Assembly (NCBI GenBank): GCA_910580075.1
Contig: CAJTVR010000024.1
Coordinates: forward strand, 1,408 to 52,737
Direction of reading: 5' to 3'
Length of the DNA stretch: 51,330 nucleotides
DNA from: an uncultured Eubacterium sp.
Lineage (GTDB): Bacteria > Bacillota > Clostridia > Lachnospirales > Lachnospiraceae
This document shows, piece after piece, positions 7,496-16,142 of this stretch. Position 1 is the first letter of the stretch; each line of letters opens with the position of its first letter. The notes under the pieces were generated by a model. That model was not told the origin of the DNA. It ran no database searches and saw only the letters and a program-made list of their open reading frames with translations. Made by a program: the position numbers and the translations under genes.

Positions 7496-7634
7496 GTATG
7501 ACTTTTGCTACATTAGAACCGGGTCTAATGTAGCAAATCTTCTACATTAGACGCAAAATCCATGATTCTAACGTAGCAAAAGTCATACAAGCGTATGAAA
7601 TTTTACCCTGTTTCTAATGTAGCAAAAGTCATAC
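7496..7634. repeat. Iteron cluster with direct and inverted copies (candidate origin or operator)
   Basis: Three near full-length copies of a 23-bp unit, core TTCTAATGTAGCAAAAGTC: 7566-7588 and 7612-7634 forward, 7496-7518 inverted. Two partial copies lie at 7524-7537 (forward) and 7542-7551 (inverted). The two forward copies are 46 bp apart. No gene lies between 7489 and 7854. Confidence 0.7.
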
Positions 7635-7854
7635 ACTTTATATAAAGTTTACCATATCATTATAGCGGATGGGGAATTAGAAAGAAAAGGAATGAAATAT
7701 GGTGAATGCTTTTTAGGGGATACTGAAAAATGGAAATTGCCAGCTGGCTGACTGAATTTTGCTCTGAAAAAGCCCACTGCTGCCACAGACGGGCTTCATA
7801 CCGGAGCTTGGCAGTGCTGCGCTGCTGAATCCATTGTAAGGGAGTGGACAAGGT

Positions 7855-8712
7855 ATGTCAAATGAGGAAATAGTCGAGCGGATCCAGAGGGGGATTGACG
7901 TAGCCGTCAGCCAGGAACGGCTCTTGAAGCAGAATCGGAAGTTTGTCCGGCATTTGGTCAGAAAGCTATGCGGATATATGGAAAATGAGGCAGATTTAGA
8001 GGATTATGAACAGGAAGGCTCTATCGGCCTGCTGACTGCTGCCATGAGATATGATAAAGGCAGGGGCACGTGTTTCCTGACCTGTGCCGGCTATTATGTC
8101 AAGGCAGCGGTTATCCGTTACAGTGAAAACTGCTGCTCCAGCGTCAGGGTGCCTGTATATCTGAAAGAGCGGATCCGAAAGTATGCAAAGTACAGACAGC
8201 AATGTATGGATGAAAAAGGCAGGTATCCGACAAGGGATGAGCTTCTCGAAGGGCTGGCTATTTCTTCACGGTCGCTGGACCATTTGGAAAAGATTTTGTA
8301 TAACATGAAAGCGGTCAGCATTGATAAAGATTACTCTGATGGTGATGGGGAAAGTTCTCTGATCGGCATGCTGCAGAGCGGTGAAGATATTGAGGAACTG
8401 ATCACATACAGCATTTACAGCAGGGATTTGAAAAAAGCGTTAGATTCTGCGCTGCGTATTCTGGATGCAGACACAAGGAAAGCTGTACAGAGCATTTATT
8501 ATCAGGGAAATTCGGTGAAGCAGACAGCGCAGATACTTGGATGCAGCCCACAGGCAGTGTATGAAAAGACCCGCAAAGGGTTCTGGAAGATACTGCACAG
8601 TGCGCACCGGGCAGAGCTGGAGACCTTTATGGGGGATGGATACCGTTATAATGAGTACGCTTATTCTGAATTTGCAGAGATGGAAGATGAGGACAGTGGG
8701 TTTCTGGTGTGA
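7855..8712 (+). CDS. Sigma-70-family RNA polymerase sigma-like factor
   Basis: A 285-residue protein with sigma-70 layout: region 2 (LEDYEQEGSIGLLTAAMRYD, then CAGYYVKAAVIRY), region 3 (GRYPTRDELLEGLAISS), and region 4 HTH (NSVKQTAQILGCSPQAVYEK). Inferred to direct host RNA polymerase to element promoters. The classic -10-binding aromatic patch is only partly kept. The start at 7855 follows an AAGG site. It overlaps the 8724 gene's upstream sequence, so the two are likely translated together. Full sigma-like factors on mobile elements are uncommon. Confidence 0.8.
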   Translation: MSNEEIVERIQRGIDVAVSQERLLKQNRKFVRHLVRKLCGYMENEADLEDYEQEGSIGLLTAAMRYDKGRGTCFLTCAGYYVKAAVIRYSENCCSSVRVPVYLKERIRKYAKYRQQCMDEKGRYPTRDELLEGLAISSRSLDHLEKILYNMKAVSIDKDYSDGDGESSLIGMLQSGEDIEELITYSIYSRDLKKALDSALRILDADTRKAVQSIYYQGNSVKQTAQILGCSPQAVYEKTRKGFWKILHSAHRAELETFMGDGYRYNEYAYSEFAEMEDEDSGFLV

Positions 8713-8723
8713 TGGAGGAAGAT

Positions 8724-9560
8724 ATGGATTATGACTGGAAATATTTTACAGAGGATTTAAAAGCAGGCAGCAGCGGTATGTACAGGAATCATGCCGGAGG
8801 GCTTGCGGCGAAGTCTGTCATGTATAGGATGGAGACAGAGAAACGGAATCATGCCGCGAAACTTGTCAGGGGTATGTTAGCGGATTACAGGCAGGAGTGC
8901 GGGGCCGGGCATATGCTGGTCGGGGAACTGGTGAAAGTGCATGCGGAATACTGCAGACTGCTGCCGGACGATGAAATGGCAAAAAGGCGGCATAATTCCC
9001 TCGTGTACCGCTATATGATGAAGACGGCGCTGCATAACAGGGCGGTTGCCGTAAAGATGGGTGTATGCAAGGATACCGTTCAGAACGACATCCGAATGGC
9101 GGTAAATGAAATGCTGGTTCTTTGTTTTGGGCTTCCTGCAGCCGGAAGCAGTCCCAAAACATACCAGAATGGGGTAAAGGAACTGCTGCACAATTATCTG
9201 TTGATAAATCGGGCTGGAAGCATTCATAACGCCATGCCGTGGGAAACCTGGCAGAAAGAGCGTGAGAAATGTCAGAGGGTGACGGCAAGGGCAGTCAGAT
9301 GCCTGAATAATGCTGTTAGATTGTACGAGAAGTTTATTGACGGAAGCACTTATCCTGATATGCAGCAGAGGCCGCTGGAGATTATGCGGGAAATTTATTT
9401 TAAAGGCAGCAGTATAGCAGCTATGGCAGAAGAATGGCATATGTCAAAAGAAACGGTTTATGCTGATATAAAAAAGGTGACTGGACGCCTGGCAGAATTG
9501 GTTGAGATCATGGCAGTGGAAAGGCAAAAACCGGAAATGAAGTTAAAAGATGGGGAATAA
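8724..9560 (+). CDS. Putative regulator with two sigma-region-4-like HTHs (ArpU/RinA-like)
   Basis: A 278-residue protein with two helix-turn-helix segments: AVAVKMGVCKDTVQNDI near the middle and SSIAAMAEEWHMSKETVYADI near the C-terminus. Such proteins (ArpU/RinA-like) act as late-gene activators in phages; the role here is inferred. GTG 8709 is in frame and overlaps the upstream stop, but ATG 8724 has GGAGG five bases upstream and is preferred. Two copies of the 9-mer GGCAGCAGT (8957 inverted, 9405) fall inside the gene. Confidence 0.65.
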   Translation: MDYDWKYFTEDLKAGSSGMYRNHAGGLAAKSVMYRMETEKRNHAAKLVRGMLADYRQECGAGHMLVGELVKVHAEYCRLLPDDEMAKRRHNSLVYRYMMKTALHNRAVAVKMGVCKDTVQNDIRMAVNEMLVLCFGLPAAGSSPKTYQNGVKELLHNYLLINRAGSIHNAMPWETWQKEREKCQRVTARAVRCLNNAVRLYEKFIDGSTYPDMQQRPLEIMREIYFKGSSIAAMAEEWHMSKETVYADIKKVTGRLAELVEIMAVERQKPEMKLKDGE

Positions 9561-9754
9561 GGATGACCGGCAGGTTCCGAAAGGAAGCCATTTTGTTGTT
9601 AACAAAATGAGGCACAGGCATTACCAGGTATGACTGTCTGCTTCGCTGAGTGCCCGAAATTTGACGTGTAATAGCTTGGAGGGTATTTTTTCTGTGCCTA
9701 AAGCATAAAACAGGCAGTATGGGGAGAATACGGGCTTGTGGTGATGTAGAATGG

Positions 9755-9785
9755 ACTGCTGCCTTTGTGAACAAAAAGCAGCAGT
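9755..9785. repeat. Hairpin built from two copies of the element 9-mer
   Basis: ACTGCTGCC at 9755-9763 faces AGCAGCAGT ending at 9785; with flanking TTTGT/ACAAA they form a near-perfect 14-bp stem with a 2- to 3-nt loop. No T-tract follows, so it is not a typical terminator. A second small inverted repeat (ATTTTGTT/AACAAAAT) lies near 9590-9609. The rest of 9561-9885 holds no supported gene. Confidence 0.5.
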
Positions 9786-9885
9786 TTCTGGAGTAATGCA
9801 GACTGTTATGTGATTTTGTGTCTGTTTAATTTGCGAACTGATAGGATGGTGTTCTGATAAGGTGATAAATAAGGAGATTCAGAGT

Positions 9886-10632
9886 ATGGATAATATAGAA
9901 ATGAGACAGGGAATAGTGATTAATTCCGTAGAGGTTGCCGATATGGTTGGCAAACCTCATAATGACCTGATGAAAGATATCCGGAGATATATTGTACAGT
10001 TTGGAGAGGGAAATTTTTCCCACTCCGAATATTTTACAGAATCAGTATATACTTCGGAGCAGAATAAAAGGCTGGCTTGTTTTCTGGTTACAAAGAAAGG
10101 CTGTGAATTTATAGCGCATAAGCTTACAGGGGCAAAAGGGACGGCGTTTACAGTAAAATATATTGAACGTTTTCATGAAATGGAAGGTAAGATAGCAGAC
10201 GGACAGGTATGTATGCCGACAGGAAAACAGCTTATGGCACTGGCTGTTTTAGAAGCACAGAAGACTATTGCGGAACAGAACCAGGCAATAGAGCGTATGC
10301 GGCCAAAGGAACTATTCGCGGATGCTGTGGCGGCTTCTCACAGTTCTATCCTGATCGGAGAGCTGGCTAAGATTATCCGGCAAAATGGTGTTGACACAGG
10401 TGAAAAACGCCTATTTCAGTGGATGAGGCGGGAAGGGTATCTGATTCGGAGGAATGGAACGGATTATAATATGCCTACGCAGCGCAGCATGGAAATGAAG
10501 CTGTTTGAAATCAGGGAGCGGACAGTCACGAACCCGAATGGAAGTATCAGGATCACGAAGACAGTGCTTGTGACAGGGAAGGGGCAGCAGTATTTCATAA
10601 ACAGGTTTTTGCAGAAGCGGGAAGGAAGTTGA
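9886..10632 (+). CDS. Phage antirepressor, Rha family with KilA-C domain
   Basis: A 248-residue protein. N-terminal Rha domain: NSVEVADMVGKPHNDLMKDI, then FLVTKKGCEFIAHKLTG and FTVKYIERFHEME. Middle: coiled linker. C-terminal KilA-C (ANT) domain: IGELAKIIRQNGVDTGEKRL, then LFQWMRREGYLIRR and TGKGQQYFINRF. Known: such proteins counter phage repressors. GTG 9862 is in frame, but ATG 9886 has AAGGAG at a spacing of nine and is chosen. It is followed by 1.15 kb without a sure gene. Confidence 0.85.
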   Translation: MDNIEMRQGIVINSVEVADMVGKPHNDLMKDIRRYIVQFGEGNFSHSEYFTESVYTSEQNKRLACFLVTKKGCEFIAHKLTGAKGTAFTVKYIERFHEMEGKIADGQVCMPTGKQLMALAVLEAQKTIAEQNQAIERMRPKELFADAVAASHSSILIGELAKIIRQNGVDTGEKRLFQWMRREGYLIRRNGTDYNMPTQRSMEMKLFEIRERTVTNPNGSIRITKTVLVTGKGQQYFINRFLQKREGS

Positions 10633-10799
10633 CAGGCAGTGTCCAGTAGCAACGGAAGTTAATAAAAAGGCTATGGATGTATATTGTAATATGCATTGAG
10701 TAATAAAAAACTTTCCATTGTGCAAAAATGTCCAATGGGGAAAATTATTGTGTTATGAATCAGGGAAATGAGTGTGATAATGTGTTTCTTTGCAGATTT

Positions 10800-10825
10800 C
10801 GTTACATTGTAACGCTGATGTAACG
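10800..10825. promoter_or_regulatory. CGTTACA palindrome with third half-site
   Basis: A 15-bp palindrome with T centre, CGTTACATTGTAACG (10800-10814), followed four bases on by another TGTAACG. It looks like a repressor operator. 10633-10799 shows nothing else. Confidence 0.4.
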
Positions 10826-11001
10826 GTGCGGTGTCGGGATGTAATGTGATATTTTGGGAGTGTCATATGGATGTGATGCTCTCTTCTGTTTGTGATAATA
10901 TACTGCTGCTGTCTCTGTTAAAAAACAGGAGATGTTTATAAGGTGTTTGTGTTCTATTCAGAGTGCGAATGTATGTTCTTGACAGACAAAAAAGGATATA
11001 A

Positions 11002-11303
11002 TGCAACGTTGCAATGCTCACGGATGCAAAAACGAATGAATCAAGACTTGAGAATGGTGCTTTACGTTTATTCATGAGTGCTGGAAATGTTGAATATCTT
11101 GCTTTCCACGATTCAAAACGAATAATGCAACGTTGCAGTGCTTGTGGACATAAAATACGAAATGGTTTGCAACGTTGCAAATGCAGAACAAATGAGAAAA
11201 GCCGTGGAAATCTGGATCTTGGAATGACCTGGGCGTATTCTGTATACGGGAAATTGTTGTTGTGCATGATTTTTACGAAACGAAAAACGAATGCAGCGTT
11301 GCA
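11002..11303. repeat. Four palindromic TGCAACGTTGCA sites with symmetric spacing
   Basis: Perfect 12-bp palindromes at 11002-11013, 11126-11137 and 11168-11179, and one-base variant TGCAGCGTTGCA at 11292-11303. Start-to-start distances are 124, 42 and 124 bp. They look like binding sites for a dimeric protein. A weak 103-aa frame runs through them (11014-11325) but is not convincing as a gene. 11304-11780 holds only 9-mer copies. Confidence 0.6.
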
Positions 11304-11780
11304 GCAGTTCACAAAAACTATATGACAAGAGACAGATCATGCACTGCTGCCAGATGTTTTTTTATAAATGGGACAGGTTATGGACAAATTTGAGACAAAA
11401 GGCAGGATATTTGTCCAGACATTTGTTCCTGGAGCTGGGAGGTTTCATGGGGCAGGGAAAGAACTGCTGCCTTGTGCAAATTGGAATATTTCCAATCAGA
11501 TTCCAATTTATTTCCAAAGATGTTCAAAGGTAGCAGATGTATTTGTTTATAGTAAGCAGCAGTCCGGTTAAGTCAACTGCTGCCATTGATTATTTTATGG
11601 TAACGGTATTGGAGTTATTGGGACAGATGTTAATAACATGCATCGAGGCTGTATATGATTTTGTAATTTATGGGATTGTAGTTTGAATGGCTTCAAGATA
11701 TAATACATATAGAAAACATGTGTGATAACGATAGTTAAATCACAATGAAAAGAGACAGAAATTAGTAGGAGGATTTTCTG

Positions 11781-11999
11781 ATGGATGTATTTAATATCTT
11801 TTGTGGAGCTTGTTCTGTAGCGGGATTGCTGGTATCTATTTTTACAGCTTCCAAAGTGGTAAAGATATCCCAGTCAATGAATTGCAACAATAAGGATGAT
11901 CATTCCAAGGTTATCAATAAAAGCAAGAATTCTACATACAGTGGATCATATGTGGGGAGGGATAATATAAATGGGGCCGGAAATAGTAAACAGAAATAA
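11781..11999 (+). CDS. Small membrane protein with C-terminal GRD motif, putative effector of STAND pair
   Basis: A 72-residue protein. Residues about 4-28 form one hydrophobic segment (FCGACSVAGLLVSIFTAS). A polar linker follows, then the C-terminal motif NSTYSGSYVGRDN (50-62). The same pattern, DSIFHGDFVGRDQN, stands at residues 11-24 of the next protein. The ribosome site AGGAGG lies 10 nt before ATG 11781. The two genes overlap by 29 nt. Inferred: a membrane effector that meets the STAND protein through the shared motif, as known for effector/NLR pairs with bacterial amyloid-like signalling motifs. No known family is recognised. Confidence 0.6.
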   Translation: MDVFNIFCGACSVAGLLVSIFTASKVVKISQSMNCNNKDDHSKVINKSKNSTYSGSYVGRDNINGAGNSKQK

Positions 12000-14900
12000 A
12001 GACAGTATATTTCATGGTGATTTTGTAGGCCGTGATCAGAATGTTACAAATATTATATTGTTCCAAGATAACGAACGTGAATTTGTTGTTACCCATAATG
12101 CCAATATAAAGCCGGTATCATACTTTACTGGGCGAGAAACGGAACTGCGGGAACTACGCCAGAGGATAGAGGATGGGCGTAAGTCCGTTCTGGTAAGCGG
12201 CATGGGTGGGATAGGGAAGACGCATATCTGTAGGAAGATATTTGAGGAATATGTCAATAATCATGCAAAGAATGATGGTGGTTCTTTCAAACATATAGGA
12301 TATATTGAGTATAACGGGGATATGGGCAGCAGTCTACAGAAATGCTTGAAGTTTAAGCAGCAGGATAGTCCTGAACAAAATTTAGAAGCTGCATGGAAGG
12401 AGTTGGAACATCTGGCGTCAGATGGGAAACTCTTGCTATTTGTCGATAATGTGAATACATCAATTGCCTCAGATTCAGGGCTGGAGAGGTTAAAGTATAT
12501 ACCAGGAGCAATTATTTTGACTTCGAGACGAACTTCTTTTAGCAAGGAGTTTATGCCATACAGAATTGGATTTCTTAGTACAGAGCAATGCAGGCAGGTT
12601 TATGAGACTATTCGGTTTGAAAATAGCGGAAAAAGAGTCAAAGATGAAGATTTGCCAGTCTTAGAATATATTATAGAAAAATTAGCGGCGAGACACACTA
12701 TTACTATTGAACTTTTGGCATGTTTGGCTCGAGCAAAGCGCTGGACAGTAAATAAGCTAAAGGAGGCTTTGGAAAAGAATGGGTTTCGTTTGGAATATAT
12801 AGATGAGGAAGATAAACTCATAAACATTCAGGAATGTTATGAGACACTATATGACTTATCTGAATTGACAAAAGCAGAGCAGAACATTTTGGAAGCATTT
12901 TCAATATTTCCATATATTCCTCTGGAAGTAGAGATGTGTAATCAATGGTTGCTTGCAGATGCTGGAGTAAATGAAGATGATGATATTTTAATGAAATTAT
13001 ATCAAAAAGGATGGTTACAGTTTGATATAGTACAGGAAGGATATAGTTTGCATCCTGTGTTTGCGCAATTTATTTATGCAAAATGCAAACCGATAGCAAA
13101 AAGACATACTGGATTAATACATTTGTGTGAAAAGAGTTTGGAAACTTCAGATAATGGGCATGCAGTAAAATGTCAAATATGCATTCCGTTTGCAGAAAGT
13201 ATAATAAAGAATATTAAAGTTGAATCGGATTTTATGGTGCATACGGCTTATGCTTTAGAGAATTTCGGGCATTATGAAAAGGCAGAGAATCTATACGAAA
13301 AAGCATTAAATCTTATATTAAAAAAAATGGGAATCAGTCACCCGAATATTGTCAGTGTTTATAGCAATTTAACAACAATTTATTTACTTGAAAAAGTGGG
13401 AATTAACCACCCGGATGTAATAAATGTCTATAATAATTTGATAACCATTTATAAGAAACAGGGAAATTATCAAAAAGCCGAGAGTTTGTGTGTAGATATA
13501 TTAAAGGCACGGGAGAGAATGTTAGGAGAGCACCATTTGGATACAGCCTCTAGTTATAGTGATTTATCGGCTGTTTATATGGAGAAAGGGGAATATCAAA
13601 AGGCTGAAAGTCTTTGCAAAAAAGCACTGTGGATAAAACTAAATGAGCTGGGAGAGAATCGCATGGAAATAGCCGAGTGTTATGATTCTTTATCAGATAT
13701 TTATGAGGTTCGGGGAGAATATAGGAAAGCTAAAATATATTGTGAAAAAGCAATAAATATAGCAAAAACTTTGTTGGGTGAGTATCATCTAAAAATGAAC
13801 GCTAGATATAGTAGGCTAATAAACATTTATCTCCATCAGCAGGAATATCAAAAGGCTGAAAGCCTTTGTAATGAAAAATTACGGGTATGCAAGAAAGTGT
13901 TAGGTAATCATCTGGAAACAGCAAAATGCTATAGTGACTTGGCAGCCATTCATAAAGAGCGAGGGGCGTTTCAGGAAGCTGAAAATTTGTGCAAAAAAGC
14001 ATTGGGTATATTAGAGGAAGCGTTGGGAGAAAACCATCCAGATACAGCTAGAGAATTTTTAGAATTAGCAAATATATATTCAGTATATGGGGACTATCAG
14101 AATGCAGAAAGTATTTGTAAAAAGGCGATAGGTATTTTAAATAATATATGGGGGGAAAACAACCCAGATACGATTTTAGGAGTTATAGATTTGGCAAAGA
14201 TTTATTTAGTTTGTGAGGATTATCAGAAAACAGAGAGTGTTTGCCAGGAAGTGATGAATACATTGAAGGTAGTAAATGTAAAATACCCTTTGTTTACAGC
14301 AATTAGTTTTGTGAAATTAGCAGATATTTATATGAAATGTGGAGAATATCAAAGAGCAGAGAGTATATGCAAAGAAGCGATAAATATATTGACGGAAATA
14401 TTTGGAAAGAACCATATGTTTATAGAATCTGCTTGTATAAGCTTAACAACAATTTATTTAGTTTGTGGAGAGTACCAGAAAGCAGAGAATATTTGCCAGG
14501 AAACTTTAAGTATGTCGGAGAAAGTGTATGGGACTGAGCATGAGTCTACGGCTTTTATCTATTCTTTATTTGCAGAGATTTATTTAGGTAGGGAGAAGTT
14601 CTATGAAGCAGAGAAATTTTGTAAGAAAGGATTGGGACTTTTAGAGAAAGCACTGGGAATAAATAATCCATTTACAGCAGTAGCATATACTCATTTGGCA
14701 TCTATTTATGCATATCAGGGAAAATATAATAAAGTGAAGAGTCTATATAAAAAGAGTTTAAAGATAAAAGAGTGTCTGATGGGAGAAAATTGCTTGGATA
14801 TAGCTTCTGACTACATAAATTTTGCTAGTATTTGCAGTGAGCAGGGCGAATATAGTGAAGCGGAGTCTTTGTTCAAAAAAGGTTTAAGCATAAAAGAAAG

Positions 14901-15534
14901 TCTATTGGGAGAGTACCATTTGGATACGGCTTCTAGCTATATGGATTTGGCTGATATTTACAATAAACAGGGAGAGTATTCTAAAGCGGAAGGTTTGTAC
15001 AATAAAGGATTAAGGATACAAAGGGGGATATTAAATGAAAACCACTTATATATAGCTGAAAGTTATAGCGAAGTGGCGAATTTTTATGAGAAGCAAAAAA
15101 ATTATAAAAGAGCAAAGTTTCTGTATGATGATGCTTTAAGAGTACAAAGAAGGCTGATTGGAGAGAATCAATTGGATACAGCTAAAAGCTATAGAAATTT
15201 AGGTAGGGTTTGCAGTAAACTGGATGAATATGAGGAAGCAGAGTTTTTGTACGAAAATAGTATAAAAATACAAGAAAGATTGCTTGGAGAAAATAATTTT
15301 GATATAGCGCATGATTGCGCTAAGTTAGCGTGGATCTGCGTATACCAAGAAAAGTATGAGAAAGCACTATGTAATTTGATAAAAGCGTATAAAATATTAT
15401 TTAAAATAAGAGATCAAGATATACAGCGTTTCTATAGATATGTATATGAATCTATGGAATATACATATTATGAATGGAATCCAGAAGGCAATTTTAAACA
15501 GTGGTTAGAAGAAAAGATGAAAGAACCTGATTAA
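11971..15534 (+). CDS. STAND NTPase: N-terminal GRD motif, NB-ARC, TPR array
   Basis: A 1187-residue NLR-like protein. Residues 11-24 carry the motif shared with the preceding small protein. NB-ARC: YFTGRETEL (51-59), Walker A GMGGIGKTH (77-85), Walker B KLLLFVDNV (153-161), sensor-like IILTSRRT (181-188), and an MHD-like LHPVFAQFI. From about residue 420 to 1150 there are about 17 kinesin-light-chain-type TPR units of 42 residues (pattern EYQKAESLCKKAL); one early unit is half-length. Known: such proteins sense a ligand with the repeats, oligomerise, and drive an effector, often in antiphage defence. The gene is more AT-rich than its neighbours, suggesting separate acquisition. Function in defence is inferred. 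Confidence 0.85.
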   Translation: MGPEIVNRNKDSIFHGDFVGRDQNVTNIILFQDNEREFVVTHNANIKPVSYFTGRETELRELRQRIEDGRKSVLVSGMGGIGKTHICRKIFEEYVNNHAKNDGGSFKHIGYIEYNGDMGSSLQKCLKFKQQDSPEQNLEAAWKELEHLASDGKLLLFVDNVNTSIASDSGLERLKYIPGAIILTSRRTSFSKEFMPYRIGFLSTEQCRQVYETIRFENSGKRVKDEDLPVLEYIIEKLAARHTITIELLACLARAKRWTVNKLKEALEKNGFRLEYIDEEDKLINIQECYETLYDLSELTKAEQNILEAFSIFPYIPLEVEMCNQWLLADAGVNEDDDILMKLYQKGWLQFDIVQEGYSLHPVFAQFIYAKCKPIAKRHTGLIHLCEKSLETSDNGHAVKCQICIPFAESIIKNIKVESDFMVHTAYALENFGHYEKAENLYEKALNLILKKMGISHPNIVSVYSNLTTIYLLEKVGINHPDVINVYNNLITIYKKQGNYQKAESLCVDILKARERMLGEHHLDTASSYSDLSAVYMEKGEYQKAESLCKKALWIKLNELGENRMEIAECYDSLSDIYEVRGEYRKAKIYCEKAINIAKTLLGEYHLKMNARYSRLINIYLHQQEYQKAESLCNEKLRVCKKVLGNHLETAKCYSDLAAIHKERGAFQEAENLCKKALGILEEALGENHPDTAREFLELANIYSVYGDYQNAESICKKAIGILNNIWGENNPDTILGVIDLAKIYLVCEDYQKTESVCQEVMNTLKVVNVKYPLFTAISFVKLADIYMKCGEYQRAESICKEAINILTEIFGKNHMFIESACISLTTIYLVCGEYQKAENICQETLSMSEKVYGTEHESTAFIYSLFAEIYLGREKFYEAEKFCKKGLGLLEKALGINNPFTAVAYTHLASIYAYQGKYNKVKSLYKKSLKIKECLMGENCLDIASDYINFASICSEQGEYSEAESLFKKGLSIKESLLGEYHLDTASSYMDLADIYNKQGEYSKAEGLYNKGLRIQRGILNENHLYIAESYSEVANFYEKQKNYKRAKFLYDDALRVQRRLIGENQLDTAKSYRNLGRVCSKLDEYEEAEFLYENSIKIQERLLGENNFDIAHDCAKLAWICVYQEKYEKALCNLIKAYKILFKIRDQDIQRFYRYVYESMEYTYYEWNPEGNFKQWLEEKMKEPD

Positions 15535-15552
15535 ATATCAGACAGAATGAAA

Positions 15553-15586
15553 GGCATGTGCAGCAGTGGCACACGCCTTTTTCTTT
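15553..15586 (+). terminator. Terminator of STAND operon
   Basis: Stem GGCATGTGC/GCACACGCC (15553-15561/15569-15577; one mismatch), then T5CT4. The loop is AGCAGTG, part of the element 9-mer family. Confidence 0.75.
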
Positions 15587-15589
15587 TGT

Positions 15590-15875
15590 CTATATACCGA
15601 ACAGATCGGTATGTGTGCTGGTTCTGTCAAGATAGAGCGCATTACCCTCTATGCGGTATACGAGCAGCCAATCTGGGGTAATATGGCATTCCCTCTGGCC
15701 TGAATAATTGCCGATAAGTAAATGGTCTTTGTTTCCATGGTAACGGCTTCGGGATGCATAAGGTATTTACGACCTTTTTCAGCAGGTTCATGTCATATAC
15801 ACGTTTAATGCACCGCTTTCTGCCCTTTTTGAATTTGGAGATGGCATTTATCTCTAGTATGTCATCCCTCCGCAT
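15590..15875 (-). pseudogene. yafQ: YafQ-family mRNA interferase toxin, frameshifted
   Basis: The N-terminal half reads EINAISKFKKGRKRCIKR and then NLLKKVVNTLCIPKPLP. After about 15730 the expected sequence continues only in another frame: GNYSGQRECHITPDWLLVYR, then TSTHTDLFGI with stop at 15590. These are the YafQ signature segments with the catalytic His/Asp region. A single indel near 15730 thus breaks the toxin. It overlaps the antitoxin end by 14 nt. The start (ATG 15875) is tentative. Confidence 0.75.
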
Positions 15876-16086
15876 CGAGCATTGAAAAGAATTCTTCTGC
15901 GTTGCCCTGGAAATGCTGCCCGCTGCCGGTTTTAATCATTTCCTCAACTTCTGCCATTGCTTCTAATGTTTCAGCATTTGGTGTATCGTCTGGGACTGCT
16001 GCACCCTGTAAATATAAAATTACATAATATAATCGGCTCTCTGGTATTTGGTCAATAAGACTGTGGGCAAGTTCTCTGTAACTCAT
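15862..16086 (-). CDS. Antitoxin of the YafQ-type pair (RelB/DinJ-like)
   Basis: A 74-residue acidic protein. The N-terminal half (MSYRELAHSLIDQIPESRLY) is a helical segment seen in small antitoxins; the C-terminal half, PNAETLEAMAEVEEMIKTG and GQHFQGNAEEFFSML, is the toxin-wrapping tail typical of RelB/DinJ-like partners. ATG 16086 follows GAAAGGAAG. It overlaps the toxin relic downstream, the usual antitoxin-toxin order. With the toxin broken it may be a remnant or still act on other toxins. Confidence 0.7.
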   Translation of the reverse strand: MSYRELAHSLIDQIPESRLYYVILYLQGAAVPDDTPNAETLEAMAEVEEMIKTGSGQHFQGNAEEFFSMLDAEG

Positions 16087-16142
16087 GTAATACTTCCTTT
16101 CGGTATGATATTTATTAGCCTAAAAATGCTGTATATGCAATT

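Noticed and set aside
10979..11002. Promoter overlapping the first TGCAACGTTGCA site
   Set aside because: TTGACA and TATAAT are present but only 12 bp apart, too close for a standard promoter.
11014..11325. 103-aa ORF with CxxC-like residues
   Set aside because: No ribosome site; the Cys-rich segments are encoded by the TGCAACGTTGCA palindromes, so the frame looks incidental.
13802..14537. ORFs inside the TPR array on other frames
   Set aside because: By-products of the repetitive TPR coding sequence.
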